In this document: piece after piece, positions 1 through 8,349 of the stretch
How the letters are laid out: each line of letters begins with the position of its first letter
Numbering within the stretch: position 1 is the first letter of the stretch
Made by a program: the position numbers and the translations under genes
The notes under the pieces: model-generated
What the model was told of the DNA's origin: nothing
Seen by the model: only the letters and a program-made list of their open reading frames with translations
Databases searched by the model: none
Assembly (NCBI RefSeq): GCF_008369195.1
Contig: NZ_VOBC01000001.1
Span: 1,798,001-1,862,000 of the forward strand
Length of the DNA: 64,000 bases
Source: Sporosarcina sp. ANT_H38
GTDB lineage: Bacteria; Bacillota; Bacilli; Bacillales_A; Planococcaceae
Reading direction: 5' to 3'

Positions 1-77
1 GTGATTCCATCTCTATTCTCATTTGAATTAACCATAGACTCGCTATTATTGACCGAATCTTTCCCGATTTTGTTCAT
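1..77 (-). CDS. Partial peptide ABC transporter permease (DppC/OppC position), N-terminus only
   Basis: Only the first 25 codons are in the window; the gene runs off the left edge. The ATG (75-77) overlaps the TGA of the upstream DppB-type permease in an ATGA arrangement, typical of translationally coupled dppB-dppC pairs. The visible residues (MNKIGKDSVNNSESMVNS...) are hydrophilic, as expected for the cytoplasmic tail before the first membrane helix of a DppC/OppC protein. The function is inferred from position only. Confidence 0.6.
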   Translation of the reverse strand, partial: MNKIGKDSVNNSESMVNSNENRDGI

Positions 78-1015
78 GCCTGTCCCCCCTGTTTATAATC
101 AATCCGGGGATCCAGAAGACCATATATAATATCGACAATAAAAACAACAAATATGAACAATGCACTATAAAATAAGGTAATCCCCATAATAACGCTGTAA
201 TCGAGAACCATAATCGACAACGTGAATTGTTCTCCAAGTCCAGGTACAGAAAATATCTTTTCAATAACTAATGTACCTGTCATGATAGAAACTGCTAACG
301 GACCGAGCATCGTCACAACTGGAATTAGTGCATTTCGAATAACATGCTTCGCCATGACTGTGGATTCGTGCAAACCTTTTGCTCTTGCCGTCGTCACATA
401 ATCCTGCCCTAATACTTCAAGCATTTCACTTCGGATAAAACGCGCGACCGTTGCGATAACTGTTACTGACAATGCAAACGACGGTAAAATGGTACTCGCA
501 TAACTTTCCCATAAAGCAACAGGTAACCACTCAAACTTCACCCCAATGAAGTATTGTAGCAATGCTGCAAAAACGAACGATGGGATAGACATCCCAAGTA
601 CTGCAAGTGTCACAGCACTATAGTCAAGAAGTGTATTATGACGTAATGCAGAAACGATACCGAGCACTAGCCCCACAATCGTCCCAAATACTAGTGCTTG
701 TAAACCAATAAGCGCTGAAGGACCAATACGATTAACTATCATACTTTTTACGGTTCGCCCTTCATATTGGAACGAATAGCCTAAATCGCCTTGCACTAAG
801 TTCCCTAAATAACGAATGTATTGGATTGCTGCTGGTTGATCTAGTCCATACTTGGCATTTAAAATAACAAGTTGTTTTTCAGACAATTTTTCCGGATTTG
901 TAAACGGTGTTCCCGGAAGGAATTGCATTAGGAAGAAAGTTGCTGTGATAATGATAAACAATGTAATAATCATAAAACCAAATCTTTTTACTATGTAGCG
1001 CTTCAAATCGGACAC
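74..1015 (-). CDS. Dipeptide/oligopeptide ABC transporter permease, DppB/OppB family
   Basis: A 313-aa integral membrane subunit of a peptide or nickel-type ABC importer. It has an N-terminal helix at about 12-30, further helices over 95-300, and the BPD_transp_1 EAA-like loop around ARAKGLHESTVMAKHVIRNAL, which contacts the ATPase. MITLFIIITATFFLMQFLPGTPF near the N-terminus is the usual DppB signature. The first codon is GTG (1013-1015), with a G-rich stretch just upstream. It follows the OppA-like binding protein by about 200 bp and overlaps the next permease by 4 bp, so this is an importer operon read leftward. The substrate cannot be fixed, but the dipeptidase gene just upstream favours peptides. 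Confidence 0.9.
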   Translation of the reverse strand: MSDLKRYIVKRFGFMIITLFIIITATFFLMQFLPGTPFTNPEKLSEKQLVILNAKYGLDQPAAIQYIRYLGNLVQGDLGYSFQYEGRTVKSMIVNRIGPSALIGLQALVFGTIVGLVLGIVSALRHNTLLDYSAVTLAVLGMSIPSFVFAALLQYFIGVKFEWLPVALWESYASTILPSFALSVTVIATVARFIRSEMLEVLGQDYVTTARAKGLHESTVMAKHVIRNALIPVVTMLGPLAVSIMTGTLVIEKIFSVPGLGEQFTLSIMVLDYSVIMGITLFYSALFIFVVFIVDIIYGLLDPRIDYKQGGQA

Positions 1016-1215
1016 CCCAATTCCTTAAAAAGCTCTTGATTTTACTTCTATATAGGTTGTTATAAAATATCCCATTGAATTTGCTTCGGCTCCCCCTTTT
1101 AAGGCGCCTTCGCTCAGTTTATATAGGTATTCATTTGTTCAACTTATTCAACAAACAGAAAGCGAAGATGCTCCAGTTGGATACACCTTCGCTCATCTGT
1201 TGCTTTAAACGTATA

Positions 1216-2865
1216 TTATTCGATGTGAGCCCATTTGTAAGTGAATTCAGCACCAGTTGGATGTTTAGCAAGATTTTTGATTTTATCGCGTACAAGAATT
1301 GCAGATCCTCGTTGATAAAGTGGTGCAACTGCAGCATCTTCTTCTAATAAAATCTTTTCAATACCAAGCAACATCTCGTAACGCTTGCTTAGATCCGTCT
1401 CCCCACGTGCATCTTGCACTAATGCATCTAATTTCGGATTGCTATAGTCCATCCGGTTAGAAGAACCGCCTTCAACCCACATATCTAAGTAGGTCATCGG
1501 GTCACTGTAGTCTGGTCCCCATGTAGAAAGAGAGATATCATAGTCGACTGCTTTTTCAATTTCGAGTCGCTGAGCGAATGGTACAGCTTTAATTTCAAGC
1601 TTAAATCCAGGTAGATTATCTTCAAGCTGCGCTTGTAAATACTCGGCAACTTTTTTCATCTCATCCGAGTCAGCAATATTAATTGACACAGTCAATTCTG
1701 TTTCTCCAACTTCAGCTAAAGCCTTTTCCCAAATTGCTTTTGCTTCCTCAGGAGTCCCTTTATTGAAGTCTCCATTTAACTCGCGGTAATCCTTGTTATC
1801 AGGCGAGAAGTAAAATCCTTCTCCAACTACACCGTAAATTGGTGAAGAACCGTCTTTCAAAATGACATCTGTCAAGCCTTGACGATCCACCGCCATCCCA
1901 ATCGCGCGACGAATTTCCGAATTTTTTAGTACTGGATGGTTGTGATTAAAGCGTAAGAAGACAATTCCTGAGTCTTTTTCAACTTTAAAGTTTTTATCCT
2001 CATCGTATTGATCAATGAGTGCAGAAGTCAATTTAACGCGATCAATTTTTTCCGTCTCATATAAATTCGCCCCAGTAGACGGATCTTTGACAACAAATAC
2101 ATTTACCTCTTCAATTTTCACTGATTCTGCATCCCAATAATCTGGGTTCTTAACAAGTTTCCAGCTCTGTTCTTGTGTCCAATTAACCAGTTTGAATGGC
2201 CCATTCGCTAAAATATTTTCAGCTTCGAGTGCATACTGGTCTCCAAGTTCTTCGACAAATTTTTGATTCTGTGGCAAGAATGTCGGGAAAGCCAGTAAGG
2301 TTTCAAACAATGGATTTGCGCTTTCAAGTGTGACCTCAAGCGTTTTTTCTCCGGTTGCCTTTATACCAAGTTCTTCAGCATCCATTTCTTCATTCATGAT
2401 TGCTTCAGAATTTTTGATGCCTGCAGTAACGAGCATGTAATTATATGCACCCGCCTCTTTCATAACACGTTTCCATGCGTATTCAAAATCGGCCGCTGTT
2501 ACAGAATCTCCGTTGCTCCATTTCGCATCTCTAATTGTAAAAGTATGGATGCTTCCATCTTCATTTTTCTCATGCTTCTCAGCAAGCGCGGGAACTGACT
2601 TGTTATTTTCATCTTGACGATATAGCCCCTCATTCACGTTATTCAAAACGTCAAATGCAATACCGTCATGCGCTTTTGTTGAATCCAATGTTGGAATATT
2701 GGCAGTTGCACTCAAATTAAGTACTTGTGCTACCTTGCCGTCCCCTTCTTTCCCATCCTCTTCCTTGTCTTCTTTATCTTTGCCTGATGAGCTGAAATTA
2801 CAACCCGAAACGACCAAAGAAAAGATGGCTAATAAAATTAAGCCCAACCAAGTATTTTTCTTCAT
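1216..2865 (-). CDS. Peptide ABC transporter substrate-binding lipoprotein (SBP_bac_5)
   Basis: A 549-aa extracellular binding protein of the OppA/DppA cluster. It starts with a lipoprotein signal (LILLAIFSLVVSGC, lipobox Cys about residue 22), followed by an acidic Asp/Glu/Lys linker and then the SBP_bac_5 fold (LNLSATANIPTLDSTKAHDG..., VTAADFEYAWKRV). Length matches OppA (about 545 aa) rather than the shorter NikA group. The ATG follows a strong AGGGGGG Shine-Dalgarno. It is the promoter-proximal gene of the importer operon with the two permeases downstream. The ligand is probably an oligopeptide; this is family-level inference. Confidence 0.9.
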   Translation of the reverse strand: MKKNTWLGLILLAIFSLVVSGCNFSSSGKDKEDKEEDGKEGDGKVAQVLNLSATANIPTLDSTKAHDGIAFDVLNNVNEGLYRQDENNKSVPALAEKHEKNEDGSIHTFTIRDAKWSNGDSVTAADFEYAWKRVMKEAGAYNYMLVTAGIKNSEAIMNEEMDAEELGIKATGEKTLEVTLESANPLFETLLAFPTFLPQNQKFVEELGDQYALEAENILANGPFKLVNWTQEQSWKLVKNPDYWDAESVKIEEVNVFVVKDPSTGANLYETEKIDRVKLTSALIDQYDEDKNFKVEKDSGIVFLRFNHNHPVLKNSEIRRAIGMAVDRQGLTDVILKDGSSPIYGVVGEGFYFSPDNKDYRELNGDFNKGTPEEAKAIWEKALAEVGETELTVSINIADSDEMKKVAEYLQAQLEDNLPGFKLEIKAVPFAQRLEIEKAVDYDISLSTWGPDYSDPMTYLDMWVEGGSSNRMDYSNPKLDALVQDARGETDLSKRYEMLLGIEKILLEEDAAVAPLYQRGSAILVRDKIKNLAKHPTGAEFTYKWAHIE

Positions 2866-2999
2866 TTCCCAGTCCCCCCTTGAACTATTCTAGTAACTAT
2901 ATATAATTGTAAGTGCTTAGAATCGCAATAGCAATAATATTTTAAATTAATAGATATATACTCGTTTGCACATAAAAATGGTAGGAGTTGTAAAACTGA

Positions 3000-3377
3000 A
3001 TGAAAAAAAATAGCTTATTTCTTTCTTTTTGTATCACATCTTTTGTTATTTTATTCTCCACTGCATTTATAGCCCCAAAGTATATCGTTGTCTTACTTGA
3101 TTTATTTTTTTATATCGGCATCTTCCTATTACTAATCGGCAGTGTATTACTGATTATCCAAGATGGATTTTTCACTAGATTTATTAACAACTCAAGACGT
3201 TTCTATTCATCCCTTAGCAAACGCGAACAAGTTATTCAGGAAGTAGAGGGTAAAAATGGGGAAGCCCCGAATTATTCCAAAAATTTCCCCATCCTAACTT
3301 ATATTTTACCCCTTGGTGCTTTCTACTTTTCACTTAGCTTAATTGGGTCTATTATTGCCGTTCAAGTAGGACGATGA
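3000..3377 (+). CDS. Small membrane protein, DUF3899-like
   Basis: A 125-aa protein with two N-terminal transmembrane helices (about 8-28 and 30-53), a basic/acidic cytoplasmic loop (about 60-95) and a third helix near the C-terminus (about 98-120). This topology resembles DUF3899 proteins of Bacillales, whose function is unknown. A GTAGGAG ribosome-binding site lies about 13 nt before the ATG. Its 3' end overlaps the convergent dipeptidase gene by 16 bp. No enzymatic motif is visible. Confidence 0.7.
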   Translation: MKKNSLFLSFCITSFVILFSTAFIAPKYIVVLLDLFFYIGIFLLLIGSVLLIIQDGFFTRFINNSRRFYSSLSKREQVIQEVEGKNGEAPNYSKNFPILTYILPLGAFYFSLSLIGSIIAVQVGR

Positions 3378-4288
3378 TCCATAAAGTTTTGGTAGGCAAA
3401 ACCTTTAACCGTCTCTTTACTGTATCTTTTCAGCAACTCATTTAGTAAATTCGGATGCATGGATGCATCTTCTAATTTAACAATCTTCGAGGAAATGCCA
3501 TCGAAGTCTGAGCCTAACCCAATTAGTCTCTCTCCTCCTAAAGAACAAAAATGGTCAATATGTTCGATTAAATCCGTTATTGTCGCTGCCCCTTGTTCCT
3601 TTACAAACGGAGGATTGTAGACAACATGGACGAGCCCATTTTTTTCAAACATCGCTTTTGCCTGATCATCCGTCAGATTACGAACATGATTGCATAGCGC
3701 TCTAGCATTCGAATGGCTCGCAATCGGATAGTTTGCTACTTCCATGACATCCCAAAAAGCCTTTTCACATAAATGGGAGACATCGGTTAATATTTTATGT
3801 TCATTATTGAAATGAACGATCTCTTTGCCAAACGACGTAAGTCCCGCTCCACGCGGTTCCCCCGCACCGTCTGCTGCCAAATTGGCATTATTCCAAGTAA
3901 GTCCAATTGAACGGACACCCAATTGGTGTAGAATAGAAAGCTTTTGCAGATCATTTCCGATTGCATCAACACCTTCAAGTGTCAACATTGCTCCTATTTC
4001 TCCGTCTTTTAACTGATCAAAATCGCTCCATTCCGTGATCAGTTTCATTTTCGGATTATTCCCAAGCACATCTTTATAAAAGTAATGGATTTGATCTAAA
4101 GCGGCTTGAAACTTCTGATCCGACTTCATTTCCGGATACACGAATATAGCGAATGCTTGTACCTTTATTCCACCCAGCACTAATTTCTCATAACTCGTAT
4201 CAAGTTCCAAAGAATCTTGAAATCTCATTTCCCCCTTTGATTCGTACAATTTTAACAATACGTCACAATGCAAGTCGATAATCTTCAA
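3362..4288 (-). CDS. Membrane-dipeptidase family (M19) zinc dipeptidase
   Basis: A 308-aa amidohydrolase-fold dipeptidase that would cleave dipeptides in the cytoplasm. Metal-site signatures are visible: IDLHCDV near the N-terminus (HxD), LTLEGVDAIG (bridging Glu), ASHSNARALCNHVRNL (His plus the typical N/R segment) and GLGSDFDG (Asp). No signal peptide is present. It has its own promoter-like sequence upstream (4377-4406) and is followed on the same strand by the peptide importer, after a short convergent gene, so uptake and hydrolysis of peptides are plausibly linked. Length is normal for bacterial M19 enzymes. Confidence 0.9.
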   Translation of the reverse strand: MKIIDLHCDVLLKLYESKGEMRFQDSLELDTSYEKLVLGGIKVQAFAIFVYPEMKSDQKFQAALDQIHYFYKDVLGNNPKMKLITEWSDFDQLKDGEIGAMLTLEGVDAIGNDLQKLSILHQLGVRSIGLTWNNANLAADGAGEPRGAGLTSFGKEIVHFNNEHKILTDVSHLCEKAFWDVMEVANYPIASHSNARALCNHVRNLTDDQAKAMFEKNGLVHVVYNPPFVKEQGAATITDLIEHIDHFCSLGGERLIGLGSDFDGISSKIVKLEDASMHPNLLNELLKRYSKETVKGFAYQNFMDHRPT

Positions 4289-4376
4289 TTTATTTTGCTC
4301 CTTTCAAAGCTCACCTTTACAAGTTTACCTAGACTTAAAGTATGAACCGCTTCTCCATTAAATTTCAGACACACAA

Positions 4377-4406
4377 ATAGTATCAATGATTAGAAATATC
4401 TGTCAA
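4377..4406 (-). promoter_or_regulatory. Sigma-A-type promoter for the M19 dipeptidase gene
   Basis: Read leftward, TTGACA (4401-4406) and TACTAT (4377-4382) are separated by 18 bp, about 90 bp before the dipeptidase start. No operator-like palindrome overlaps it. Confidence 0.5.
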
Positions 4407-4458
4407 TATAGATATTAGCAAATAATTACTAGAATTTCAACTTCATCTCCAAATAAAT

Positions 4459-4493
4459 AAACCCGTCACTGATATAATCCAAGTGACGGGTTT
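4459..4493 (-). terminator. Intrinsic terminator of the lower-pathway operon
   Basis: A perfect 12-bp stem (AAACCCGTCACT / AGTGACGGGTTT) with an 11-nt loop, followed on the minus strand by TTATTTATTT. It lies 130 bp beyond the stop of the last catabolic gene. A second weaker inverted repeat (TTTACCTAA / TTAGGTAAA, 4501-4532) precedes it. The remainder of the 4289-4622 gap shows no gene. Confidence 0.85.
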
Positions 4494-4622
4494 CAAGTAC
4501 TTTACCTAAGATTTAAAACTACTTTAGGTAAATTGTGCGATGAATAAAAAAATAAAAGTATCCACCTCGAACAATATAATGTAAAACGCGACTCTAGGTA
4601 GATTCTATGTCGACTTCTCAAC

Positions 4623-5414
4623 TTACTTACAATACATTGATACACTACCTAAACCATCAAAATCTGCAATAACCGAGTCTCCTGGCTTAAAAGATATCGC
4701 TTCAGACATTGCTCCACTTAGTACAATGTCTCCTTTTTTAAGACCTTTCCCTAAAGCCCCTAGCTCATTAACAGCCCACGCAATCGCTTTTGCTGGATGC
4801 CCCAATACAGCTGCACTCGAACCAGTTTGTTCCACTGCACCATTTTTGGACATTACCATGCCAATATTCCCTAAATCAACGGCATTCGGTGAAACCCATT
4901 TGCTTCCTACCACAAATTTAGCGGACGAACAATTATCAGCGATGACATCCACTAAAGTGAAGCGGAAATCCTTATATCTACTATCGATAATTTCTAGCGC
5001 AGGTGCCACATACTTCGTAGCCTTCACAACATCTTCTTCAGTAATGTTTTCCCCCTGTAAATCCTCAGCCAATAAAAAAGCAATTTCCGGCTCTACTTTT
5101 GGATGAATGAGTTCAGAAAACGTTATGGGTTCCCACTCAAATGCGAGCATATCGTCATGTAAATACCCATAAATGGCTTCATTGACACCCATCATTTCTT
5201 GCTTCGCCTTACTTGTTAACCCGAGCTTCACTCCGACTTGTTTGGTACCATTTTCCGATAGTTTGCGATTCAGTAAGCCCTCTTGTAGCTGATAAGCTTC
5301 TCCTATCGTAAGCTCTGGATAGTCGTCAGTTACTTTAACAACCTCACGTACATCACGTTCCGCGGTATATAAATAGTCAATAATTGCGCTTTCTTGATTC
5401 GTTAGAAGTATCAT
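4623..5414 (-). CDS. dmpH: 4-oxalocrotonate (2-oxo-3-hexenedioate) decarboxylase, DmpH/XylI-like
   Basis: A 263-aa member of the fumarylacetoacetase/hydratase superfamily. It would decarboxylate 2-oxohex-3-enedioate, formed from 2-aminomuconate after deamination and tautomerisation, to 2-hydroxypenta-2,4-dienoate. Features shared with DmpH/XylI are VTDDYPELTIGEAYQLQ, the VEPEIAFLL metal-site segment, LEIIDSRYKDFRFTLVDVIADN and AAVLGHPA. The paralogue at 7409 has the [11 protein letters not shown] version typical of DmpE, and gene order (E-F-G-H) supports the split. It is the last gene of the operon, 3 nt after dmpG and before a strong terminator. The decarboxylase/hydratase assignment between the two paralogues is the main uncertainty. 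Confidence 0.82.
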   Translation of the reverse strand: MILLTNQESAIIDYLYTAERDVREVVKVTDDYPELTIGEAYQLQEGLLNRKLSENGTKQVGVKLGLTSKAKQEMMGVNEAIYGYLHDDMLAFEWEPITFSELIHPKVEPEIAFLLAEDLQGENITEEDVVKATKYVAPALEIIDSRYKDFRFTLVDVIADNCSSAKFVVGSKWVSPNAVDLGNIGMVMSKNGAVEQTGSSAAVLGHPAKAIAWAVNELGALGKGLKKGDIVLSGAMSEAISFKPGDSVIADFDGLGSVSMYCK

Positions 5415-5417
5415 TCT

Positions 5418-6446
5418 TTATACCCTCACTTTATGATTTTTTACTAGTTCAGCTGCAACGTCAAGAATCATATCTTCCTGCCCGCCAACAACTTTCATCT
5501 TCCCAAGCTCCATGAGTATATCGCGTGGATCAATCCCAAATCTTGCGCCAGCACGTTCAGCGTGAAGTAAAAAACTAGAATAGACCCCCGCATATCCCAG
5601 AACAAGACTGCCCTTCCCAATTTCTTGAGAGCCGGGAATAAGAGGAGCCACAATCTCTTCAGCCAAATCCATCATTTTGTATAAATCAATACCAACATCG
5701 ATGCCCAGTCGTTCCAATACAGCGAGTAGTACCTCTGTTTGTGTATTACCAGCGCCAGCACCTAAACAACGCACACTGCCATCAATTCGTGTAGCTCCTT
5801 CTTCAATGGCAACAAGCGTATTCGCGACCGCAAGTGATAAATTGTTATGAGCATGAAAACCTACCTCAATATCCAATGAAGTCCTTAATGCTTTAATTCG
5901 TTCCCTTACCTCATGTGGTAGTAATGCGCCAGCTGAATCAGTTACATATACAGCCTCTGCCCCGTAGCTTTCCATCAACTTAGCTTGCTCGACTAATTTT
6001 TCAACGGAAACCGAATGAGCCATCATTAAAAACCCTAATGCCTCCATACCAAGTTCCCTCGCTTTGCTAAGATGTTGGGCGGATACATTTGCTTCGGTCG
6101 CATGCGTGGCAACTCTTACTAAACTAGCTCCTAATTCACGTGCTTGCTTTAACTCGTTGACAGTGCCAATTCCTGGTATGAGTAAAACAGCTATTTTCGA
6201 GTTTTTACATTCATCAACAGCGGCCTCAATTAACGTCATTTCATCAACTAAAGATTTTCCATACTGCAAGGTCGATCCGCCTAAACCATCACCATGACTC
6301 ACCTCAATATAGTGCATACCAGCGTCATCGAGGGCACGTGAAACCTTACGCACCTGTTGTTCAGTAAATTGATGTGCGACGACGTGACTCCCATCTCGCA
6401 AACAAACTTCTGTTAGCTGGATTGCTTTATCCGTAAGTATATTCAT
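5418..6446 (-). CDS. dmpG: 4-hydroxy-2-oxovalerate aldolase, DmpG/MhpE type
   Basis: A 342-aa class II (HMGL-like TIM barrel) aldolase splitting 4-hydroxy-2-oxovalerate into pyruvate and acetaldehyde. The N-terminal LTEVCLRDGSHVVAHQF has the conserved RDG metal-binding segment, VGFHAHNNLSLAVANT carries the HxH metal ligands, and the C-terminal DmpG communication domain is present (PRDILMELGKMKVVGGQEDMILD). The length fits the family (about 340-350 aa). It sits directly downstream of the acylating acetaldehyde dehydrogenase gene, with which DmpG normally forms a channelling complex. RBS GGAAGGGGG precedes the ATG. Confidence 0.93.
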   Translation of the reverse strand: MNILTDKAIQLTEVCLRDGSHVVAHQFTEQQVRKVSRALDDAGMHYIEVSHGDGLGGSTLQYGKSLVDEMTLIEAAVDECKNSKIAVLLIPGIGTVNELKQARELGASLVRVATHATEANVSAQHLSKARELGMEALGFLMMAHSVSVEKLVEQAKLMESYGAEAVYVTDSAGALLPHEVRERIKALRTSLDIEVGFHAHNNLSLAVANTLVAIEEGATRIDGSVRCLGAGAGNTQTEVLLAVLERLGIDVGIDLYKMMDLAEEIVAPLIPGSQEIGKGSLVLGYAGVYSSFLLHAERAGARFGIDPRDILMELGKMKVVGGQEDMILDVAAELVKNHKVRV

Positions 6447-6470
6447 TAAATAAACCCCCTTCCAATCATA

Positions 6471-7364
6471 TTACAGCACTACTTCTGCCGCTTTTTTAGT
6501 TAGCATCGCGCGAGCGAAATCCTCACCAACACGCATCGAAGCTGCTGTCATAATATCTAAATTCCCTGCATAAGCCGGAAAATAATCGCCCGCACCTTCT
6601 ACTTCTATAAAGACGGTCACAAGATTCCCCTCAAACATCGGTTCTTGTCTCAGCCGATAGCCCGGAACATATTCTTTTACTTTTTCAACCATTGCATAAA
6701 TCGACGTACGAATCGACGCCTCATCCATATGTTTCACTTCACAATAAACCGTATCACGCATTAAAATCGGTGGGTCTGCTGGATTTAATATTATTAACGC
6801 TTTTCCTTGATCCGCACCACCTACTTCCTCAATTCCACGGCGTGTTGTAATCGTAAATTCGTCAATATTTGCTCTCGTACCCGGTCCAGCACTTAAACTA
6901 GAAATCGTCGCTACAATTTCTCCGTATGTAACATCAGCTACCTGATTCACAGCATAAACAATTGGTATTGTGGCTTGTCCGCCACAAGTAATCATATTTA
7001 CATTATCTAACTCAAAAAAACGTTTACTCGAACTAACTGCTGGACAAAAGAATGGCCCTATTGCCGCAGGGGTTAAATCAATTGCGAGAATACCCAGCTC
7101 TTTTAGTATTTCCGCATGATGCACATGCGCTTTTGCGGAAGTTGCATCAAAAACAATCTTTGCGATATTCGGATTTTCAACTATTCCTTCAATTCCATTC
7201 GAGAAGGTTTTGTATCCTTTTTCTGCTGCACGTTTAAGCCCGTCCGACTCCGCATCAATCCCAATCATTGCTGTTAATTCGATAACATCGCTGCGTTCTA
7301 ATTTGTACATTAAATCCGTTCCAATATTACCAGAGCCAATAATTGCTGCTGTTATTTTCCCCAC
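6471..7364 (-). CDS. dmpF: Acetaldehyde dehydrogenase (acylating), DmpF/MhpF type
   Basis: A 297-aa NAD-dependent enzyme converting acetaldehyde plus CoA to acetyl-CoA. An N-terminal Rossmann motif ([16 protein letters not shown]) and the catalytic-cysteine segment [17 protein letters not shown] are visible, and the C-terminal dimerisation domain resembles DmpF. The start codon is GTG (7362-7364) with an AGGGGAATAAAA ribosome-binding site. It lies between the hydratase and aldolase genes; co-transcription with DmpG suggests the usual acetaldehyde-channelling heterotetramer. The length is slightly short of the 305-315 aa typical of proteobacterial enzymes. Confidence 0.93.
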   Translation of the reverse strand: MGKITAAIIGSGNIGTDLMYKLERSDVIELTAMIGIDAESDGLKRAAEKGYKTFSNGIEGIVENPNIAKIVFDATSAKAHVHHAEILKELGILAIDLTPAAIGPFFCPAVSSSKRFFELDNVNMITCGGQATIPIVYAVNQVADVTYGEIVATISSLSAGPGTRANIDEFTITTRRGIEEVGGADQGKALIILNPADPPILMRDTVYCEVKHMDEASIRTSIYAMVEKVKEYVPGYRLRQEPMFEGNLVTVFIEVEGAGDYFPAYAGNLDIMTAASMRVGEDFARAMLTKKAAEVVL

Positions 7365-7408
7365 TTTTATTCCCCTTTCTCCTATTTGTAATTTGTGTGT
7401 AGAATCTA

Positions 7409-8188
7409 TTAGTCAAAATGAACAATAACTGACCCAAGAACTCCGAACCTTGCTTCAATCATGTCCCCAGCGGAAACTGAAACCGCACCCGATAATGCTC
7501 CTGGTAAAATTAATTCGCCTTTCTTCAACGTTATGCCGAATTCAGCTAATTTATTGGCAAGCCAAGCAACTGCATGAGCCGGATGTCCAAGTGCGGCTGC
7601 ACCAGCACCTGTGGCTAGTAGCTCCCCATTCTTATATAGCACCATACTATTTGTCCGTAAATCTACTGCGTCAAGCTTTGTCTGTTTACCTCCAACTACC
7701 ACTTTTGCTGACGAACCATTATCCGCTACCGTATCGACTAATTTAATCTTCCAGTCTTTCACACGACTATCAATAATCTCAAGTGTTGGCACAACATATT
7801 TTGTGGCCATTATTACGTCAATATAAGTGATATTCGGTCCTACTAAATCTTCTTCGAGTACAAAGCCAATTTCAGCTTCAATTTTCGGTGCTATCATTGA
7901 ATCAATTTTAACGGTTACCCCACTGTCTAGTTGCATATCATCAAATAAATGACCGTAATCCGGTTCGTCCACATTCAACATCTTCTGCATCGCAACACTC
8001 GTCAACCCTACCTTTTTGCCAATTATTCTTTTCCCTTCCGCAAGCTTCATTTTTACCGTTTCTAATTGAATTTGATAGGCATCCTCTACTGTTAAGCTTT
8101 GGTCCCTCTCTGTCAATGGCGCTATCCCTTGACGTGACTCCTCTGATTCCATAAGTTCGATTGCAAACTGAACATTCTTTTCTGTCAC
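7409..8188 (-). CDS. dmpE: 2-oxopent-4-enoate hydratase, DmpE/MhpD-like
   Basis: A 259-aa hydratase that adds water to 2-hydroxypenta-2,4-dienoate, giving 4-hydroxy-2-oxovalerate. It matches DmpE in [31 protein letters not shown], the IEAEIGFVL metal-binding segment, VDSR-like [20 protein letters not shown] and [20 protein letters not shown]. The start is GTG (8186-8188) behind GGAGGGCTTTAG. It begins a DmpE-F-G-H block separated from the upstream aldehyde dehydrogenase by about 160 bp containing a terminator-like hairpin. It is paralogous to the decarboxylase at 4623. Confidence 0.85.
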   Translation of the reverse strand: MTEKNVQFAIELMESEESRQGIAPLTERDQSLTVEDAYQIQLETVKMKLAEGKRIIGKKVGLTSVAMQKMLNVDEPDYGHLFDDMQLDSGVTVKIDSMIAPKIEAEIGFVLEEDLVGPNITYIDVIMATKYVVPTLEIIDSRVKDWKIKLVDTVADNGSSAKVVVGGKQTKLDAVDLRTNSMVLYKNGELLATGAGAAALGHPAHAVAWLANKLAEFGITLKKGELILPGALSGAVSVSAGDMIEARFGVLGSVIVHFD

Positions 8189-8307
8189 CTAAAGCCCTCC
8201 TATTAGTCAAATAAATATTGGTTTGTTTTCGCTAATATTTTCAACTAACTTGCTTGATAAACTCTCCTATAATCTGTAGCATTCAACTTGAATATGAATC
8301 GTAAGTT

Positions 8308-8340
8308 AAAACAAACAAAAGGCGAGCAAATGCCACCTTT
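8308..8340 (-). terminator. Terminator-like hairpin between aminomuconate genes and the DmpE-H block
   Basis: Minus-strand RNA can form a 7-bp stem (AAAGGUG / CGCCUUU, one G-U pair) with a 9-nt loop, followed by UUGUUUGUUUU. It lies 10 bp after the aldehyde dehydrogenase stop, so upper and lower pathway genes may be separated by partial termination. Confidence 0.6.
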
Positions 8341-8349
8341 CGTTGTTTT

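Noticed and set aside
1075..1200. Inverted repeat AGCGAAG...CTTCGCT between the OppA-like and DppB-like genes, considered as a terminator
   Set aside because: A 7-bp stem with an 18-nt loop and no T run; the genes on both sides belong to one transporter.
2908..2921. Possible cre-like site upstream of the oppA-like gene
   Set aside because: It matches the consensus at only 12 of 14 positions and lacks the central CG; too weak to list.
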